Positions 5,949-9,459 of a stretch of DNA of 9,459 bases are shown here, piece after piece. The stretch is from CANLBN01 sp047629215 (GTDB taxonomy: Bacteria; Pseudomonadota; Gammaproteobacteria; Pseudomonadales; Cellvibrionaceae). The notes beneath the pieces were generated by a model, which was not told the DNA's origin, made no database searches, and saw only the letters and a program-made list of their open reading frames with translations. Positions within the stretch are counted from its first letter, which is position 1. The number at the start of each line of letters is the position of its first letter. The DNA lies in assembly GCA_047629215.1 (NCBI GenBank), contig JBLHWO010000134.1, forward strand, positions 1 to 9,459, given 5' to 3'. The position numbers and the translations under genes were made by a program.

Positions 5949-8900
5949 CTAACTCTCTGCACTTAACAAGGTGTTTATATTTTCTAGTAAAATGTCTTCG
6001 ACAAAGGGTTTGGTTAAATATTGATTAGCGCCAGCCAGTGTTGCTTGTGTACGATGTTTTTTCATGCTGCGCGATGAAATCATAATGATTGGCAGTCTCG
6101 ATCCATAATTGGCACGGATATGACTTGCGAGCTCTAAGCCATTCATTCGGGGCATCTCAATATCTGATAATACAATATCGGGCATTTTTTGACGCATCAA
6201 TTCGATCGCCTCCATACCATCACGAGCGACTGTCGCATCAAAACCAGACTTCTCAACAAAATCAAGCAATGTTTGCCGCATGCTGATAGAGTCATCTACT
6301 ATCATAATCTTGTATTTTTCTTTTTGTGGAGCAGGAGAGTCAGTTTCATCCGCTAGTATTAATGGCTTGGTTCTTTCAGCCGATAAATCAAGAAGCTCTA
6401 GTACATCCAATACAGGAATGAGGCTTCCGTCTGGAAGCAGCGATACTCCAAAAATGCCATGCATTGATGGAATATAGTCGCCTAAATTTTTAATAATGAG
6501 ATGATAGCTATTAACAAAACTACCCACTTCAATAGCCATAGTGCCTGAAGGTGTTACCACCAATAAAAAAGGGTTTTTATCGCTTGGCTCTACCTTAGTA
6601 GACAAACCCAAATATTTCGCTAGGTTTGTGGCTGGAAATGTCTCTTGTTCAATTTCTACGGTCAGTTGACCATCAAGGGAATTATACTTTCCGGTGTTAG
6701 GCGCGACCATACGATCGATTGTCCATGTCGGAATCGCAAAAAGTTGTCCTTGAACTTCCACCACTAATGAGTGGTTTGAAATCATCAGCATGGGCAATTT
6801 AAACGCTATCCGACAGCCTCCGTTAGGAGCATCACCGATATCCATCTTACCCTTTAGAGAACGTATGGTGTCGTAAACAACATCCATACCAACACCGCGA
6901 CCTGAAAGTTGAGTCAAGTTTTGACTAGTCGAAAACCCCCGCTGTAAAACCAATTTCGCCAGCTCGCGCTGACTAATGGTCTCAGAATCGGTGATGATGC
7001 CAGACTGAATGGCTTTATCCTTGATTTTATCGTAGTTGAGGCCAGCACCATCATCCACACACTTGATGGAAATGTCTTGCCCTCCGACAGTAACTCTGAG
7101 GCTTATCATGCCTGTGGGAGGCTTGTTTTTAGCTGCGCGGACGGAGGGTGTTTCTATGCCGTGATCTAAGGCATTACGTAACATGTGCATCAGCGGGTCG
7201 GACAGTTTTTCCAAAATATCACTGTCGACTAAGCAAGTACCGCCCTCAATGTTTAATATTGCTTCCTTTTCTAGTGCTTGGCAGGTTTGAGCAACGCAAC
7301 GCTGGAGTCGTGAGCTAATAGTATCAAAGGGAACTAGGCGCAGTTGTGTCACTGTGCGTTGTAAATCATCCTTTTTTTGGTTAAACGGTTCAAATAGCCG
7401 GTCAATATTATCCATTTTTGCAAAAAGTCCCTGTGAGATACTATTAGTATCAAGAACCGATTCAATAAAGCCATGGCTTACCGTCTGCAACTCATTAAAC
7501 TGGTCCATTTCTAAGGGGTCAAATAAGTCTTTACCATTGTCTTCCGTAGTGGTTTGCTTTACCGAAACTAAATGGTAAGTATCAATGTATTTTTCCAAGG
7601 AAAATTGTTGTTTTTTTACACTAACTATACTCTTGCGCCATTCCTTATGTATGGATTTCAAGCTGTCAAATTGGCCTCGAATCTGGTCTAGTGCAATCGA
7701 CATGCTTTCAACGTTACTCCATAGCTCGTCCACTATCCTTGCCGACACCCTGAGGTTTTTACCGGTGCCAAGCTTGGCTCCAGCCGGTGATGTTGGCTGG
7801 CTCGCTGCAATCTCCTGATGTCCAATAATTTTTTCAGTTACTAAAGAGGCTGGATCCTCCGAGTACTGCGTAGTATTCACTAAGGGCTTTTCATTTTCAG
7901 CTATGAGACTTTTATTTTCGAGTGTGTGTGTGTCGGGTTCGCTTACTGGCCTACTATCGACTTCTAAGCGTTTGATTTCACTTTGCCCTAGCGTTGATTG
8001 AGCTAATCTTTCGCCAAGCTCGCCACTATCCATTTGATTGGCCCAATCTAGTACATTCTGCAACACGGCTAGTGCATTTTCGGGAGCCGGTCTGCCATCT
8101 TCTATCGCCTCAAGCATAGCCTCAAGGCAATCCCCGGCCTCAAGCAGGGTATTTGACAAGGCCGCTAAAGGTGTTTTTTCACACTGAACAAGGTATTCAA
8201 GCAAGTCTTCTAAATGATGGGTCAGGTTGGCCATACCCACAGAACCGACCAAATTTGCAGAGCCTTTTAAATTATGAGCTAGTCGCTGTGCAGTAGCCAA
8301 TGCCGCATGCCATTCTTGGCCGTCGTTGGCAATCTGCTTTAAACAATGGTTGAGATCGTTGATGTTCTCCGCTGATTCGAAAAAAAACACATCAACTAAT
8401 TTTGCGCTGATATTGGGATCCATTTCAATGAGAATGTTTTCAGGCAGTGCTGCAGTGCTACGTACTTCTTCGTTTAAAGTGTCAGTCGCGCCCTCAGAGA
8501 CAGGCGCCAACAGGCTAATCAGCTCTTGCTTATCAATATCCTCAAGTGGACCTGGCCAATCAGCGTCAAGCATTAGATCCGCCAGCATTTCTCGACTTGT
8601 TAGCTCACCAGGGTCCCCTAAATAGGCTGCCCCACACTCTGGCCATCTTAAGAGTAGTGCTAGACTCCCTTCATTGAAAAGAGACTCGGTTTTTGATAAT
8701 TTAGCCAACTGCAAGGAGATGTAGTCACAGAGGAAGTTAAACATCTCTAACTCATGCCCACTATTCACTGTCTGGAGTCGCTCCAGCAAGTCTGAATAGC
8801 GGTCGATAGCGACGAGCAATTGTTCGCGATCAGTCAAGCCAGCCTCTAGTGAGGCCCGTATAGGGGTAAACTCTTCAAATAGCCTATCGACTTGATAGGA

Positions 8901-9422
8901 TAGTGAGCTTTCAATAGTGTCATCAAAACTCCCCTGGGTAGTATAAGCATTGTCAGAAGTACCATTTTGTTTTTTTTCTTGTTCTTCTTTTTCAAAAACA
9001 GTTTGGCAAAGAGCTGATCGCAAATCAAGATGGCAATAATTTTTAGAAACCTCTGTTAGCGAGGCTTGTAATAAATCACACCAAGCCGGTAATTGCTCTA
9101 AAAATTCAAAACAAAGTGCTAGGTATTTAGACTGGTTATTTTGAGCATCGACAACACGACCTACTTCGTCATTAACTGCCGTAACGGCTTGTTGTAGCTC
9201 ATCTAATTCAATAGTCTCAACCGCAGTAACAATAGCATTAAGGCCCGATTGACACTCAAAGCAAAGATTACTAATATCTGTAAACTTCGGTTGTTCCGCT
9301 AACGTTTCAGAGTGGCCATTATCAACAGTTGTAATAGACAGCGCCTCAAGACATCTGTTTATACTATCACGAGCACTAAAAATAACTTTCGAAACGCTGT
9401 TCAGCAGTTGCTCATTACTCAT
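5949..9422 (-). CDS. CheA-type hybrid sensor kinase/response regulator (PilL/ChpA-like)
   Basis: A 1157-aa soluble kinase without membrane segments. Order: an unassigned helical N-terminal region (1-325); an HPt domain (about 330-450) with phospho-His383 in LAHNLKGSANLVG; an acidic, probably disordered linker (465-550); dimerisation/spacer helices (555-695); the CheA-type ATPase with N-box DPLMHMLRNALDHGIE (742-757), G1 VDDGAGL (789-795), F-box GFSTS (829-833) and G2 GRGVGMDVV (841-849); a CheW-like domain (about 880-1015); and a C-terminal receiver (1037-1155) with Asp1043/1044, phospho-Asp1087, Ser1116 and Lys1138. Family knowledge: such kinases take signals from methyl-accepting receptors through CheW and pass phosphate to receivers; PilL/ChpA-type ones act on type IV pili and surface responses. 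It is longer than WspE-like and far shorter than Pseudomonas ChpA, with only one recognisable HPt. In-frame TGA codons just upstream fix the ATG; AGGA lies ~15 bases away. The exact pathway is unproven. Confidence 0.92.
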   Translation of the reverse strand: MSNEQLLNSVSKVIFSARDSINRCLEALSITTVDNGHSETLAEQPKFTDISNLCFECQSGLNAIVTAVETIELDELQQAVTAVNDEVGRVVDAQNNQSKYLALCFEFLEQLPAWCDLLQASLTEVSKNYCHLDLRSALCQTVFEKEEQEKKQNGTSDNAYTTQGSFDDTIESSLSYQVDRLFEEFTPIRASLEAGLTDREQLLVAIDRYSDLLERLQTVNSGHELEMFNFLCDYISLQLAKLSKTESLFNEGSLALLLRWPECGAAYLGDPGELTSREMLADLMLDADWPGPLEDIDKQELISLLAPVSEGATDTLNEEVRSTAALPENILIEMDPNISAKLVDVFFFESAENINDLNHCLKQIANDGQEWHAALATAQRLAHNLKGSANLVGSVGMANLTHHLEDLLEYLVQCEKTPLAALSNTLLEAGDCLEAMLEAIEDGRPAPENALAVLQNVLDWANQMDSGELGERLAQSTLGQSEIKRLEVDSRPVSEPDTHTLENKSLIAENEKPLVNTTQYSEDPASLVTEKIIGHQEIAASQPTSPAGAKLGTGKNLRVSARIVDELWSNVESMSIALDQIRGQFDSLKSIHKEWRKSIVSVKKQQFSLEKYIDTYHLVSVKQTTTEDNGKDLFDPLEMDQFNELQTVSHGFIESVLDTNSISQGLFAKMDNIDRLFEPFNQKKDDLQRTVTQLRLVPFDTISSRLQRCVAQTCQALEKEAILNIEGGTCLVDSDILEKLSDPLMHMLRNALDHGIETPSVRAAKNKPPTGMISLRVTVGGQDISIKCVDDGAGLNYDKIKDKAIQSGIITDSETISQRELAKLVLQRGFSTSQNLTQLSGRGVGMDVVYDTIRSLKGKMDIGDAPNGGCRIAFKLPMLMISNHSLVVEVQGQLFAIPTWTIDRMVAPNTGKYNSLDGQLTVEIEQETFPATNLAKYLGLSTKVEPSDKNPFLLVVTPSGTMAIEVGSFVNSYHLIIKNLGDYIPSMHGIFGVSLLPDGSLIPVLDVLELLDLSAERTKPLILADETDSPAPQKEKYKIMIVDDSISMRQTLLDFVEKSGFDATVARDGMEAIELMRQKMPDIVLSDIEMPRMNGLELASHIRANYGSRLPIIMISSRSMKKHRTQATLAGANQYLTKPFVEDILLENINTLLSAES

Positions 9423-9459
9423 GATGGTTCATCAAGTTCCTGGTGCGCCTCTTTCGGTA
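9419..9459 (-). CDS. Possible 3' end of an upstream chemosensory gene (partial)
   Basis: On the minus strand, an open frame enters from the right edge, reads PKEAHQELDEPS and stops with TGA at 9419-9421, overlapping the kinase ATG as ATGA. Tight overlaps of this kind are common in chemosensory operons, where the kinase usually follows a receptor, CheW or CheR gene. Only 13 codons are visible and other frames are also open over this span, so neither product nor reality is certain. Confidence 0.35.
   Translation of the reverse strand, partial: PKEAHQELDEPS

Noticed and set aside
5905..5951. TAGGTCC/GGACCTA inverted repeat spanning the kinase stop codon and spacer
   Set aside because: Only 7 bases per arm with a 33-base loop and no T tract on the minus strand; insufficient for a terminator or attenuator call. 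A TATAAG nearby lacks a -35 partner.
7922..7933. Six GT dinucleotide repeats in the kinase linker, considered as a phase-variation tract
   Set aside because: Too short to be a convincing slippage tract, and it sits in a low-complexity linker where such codon runs occur by chance.
8326..8625. 99-codon plus-strand open frame inside the kinase gene
   Set aside because: Fully antisense to the HPt-containing part of the kinase, Ser-rich shadow translation, no motifs.
8970..8977. Run of eight T (and eight A at 8380-8387) inside the kinase gene, considered for programmed frameshifting
   Set aside because: The frame stays open through both, the coded residues (Lys-rich and Phe-rich) are plausible, and no downstream stimulatory structure or alternative product is evident.

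Overview
The window looks like chromosomal DNA of a Gammaproteobacterium, probably marine or environmental and roughly Cellvibrionales/Alteromonadales-like. The grounds are moderate GC, a LapG-type periplasmic protease, a large CheA-type hybrid kinase, and a DUF3348-DUF802-OmpA-DUF2894 gene block of the kind known from Gamma- and Betaproteobacteria. Lineage below class level is inference. No tRNA, rRNA, CRISPR array, transposase or integrase was seen.

Region 1 (1-3898, + strand) is a compact operon. It holds the 3' end of a DUF3348-like gene, a 707-aa MotA/TolQ/ExbB-type membrane protein with a very long helical cytoplasmic tail (DUF802 type), a 207-aa MotB-like OmpA protein with one membrane helix bearing an Asp, and a 293-aa DUF2894-like protein. 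The first two junctions are 4-bp ATGA overlaps; the third gap is 31 bp. The middle pair has the architecture of an ion-driven stator or rotary motor, resembling ZorA/ZorB of the Zorya defence system, but the flanking partners are two uncharacterised DUF proteins instead of the Zorya effectors. This is the best candidate for an undescribed system here.

Region 2 (3899-4214) is a gene-free stretch of 316 bp with a compound inverted repeat just after the operon and a perfect 8+8 palindrome just before the next gene.

Region 3 (4215-4883, + strand) encodes a LapG-family Cys protease with its Cys-His-Asp residues, a signal peptide and a TTG start. LapG normally releases large adhesins from the cell surface under c-di-GMP control through LapD; neither lapD nor an adhesin gene lies in the window.

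Region 4 (4884-5089) is the convergent spacer. It carries a strong interrupted hairpin that probably terminates the minus-strand transcript.

Region 5 (5090-9459, - strand) is a chemosensory-type phosphorelay. A 1157-aa kinase (unassigned N-terminus, HPt, CheA ATPase core, CheW-like, C-terminal receiver) is followed 97 bp later by a 253-aa response regulator that joins a degenerate receiver-like N-terminal half to an intact receiver. At the right edge a few codons of a possible upstream gene overlap the kinase start by ATGA, so the chemosensory operon probably continues outside the window. Regulation of adhesin release and surface-directed signalling would be compatible neighbours, but nothing in the sequence proves a functional link between the three blocks.
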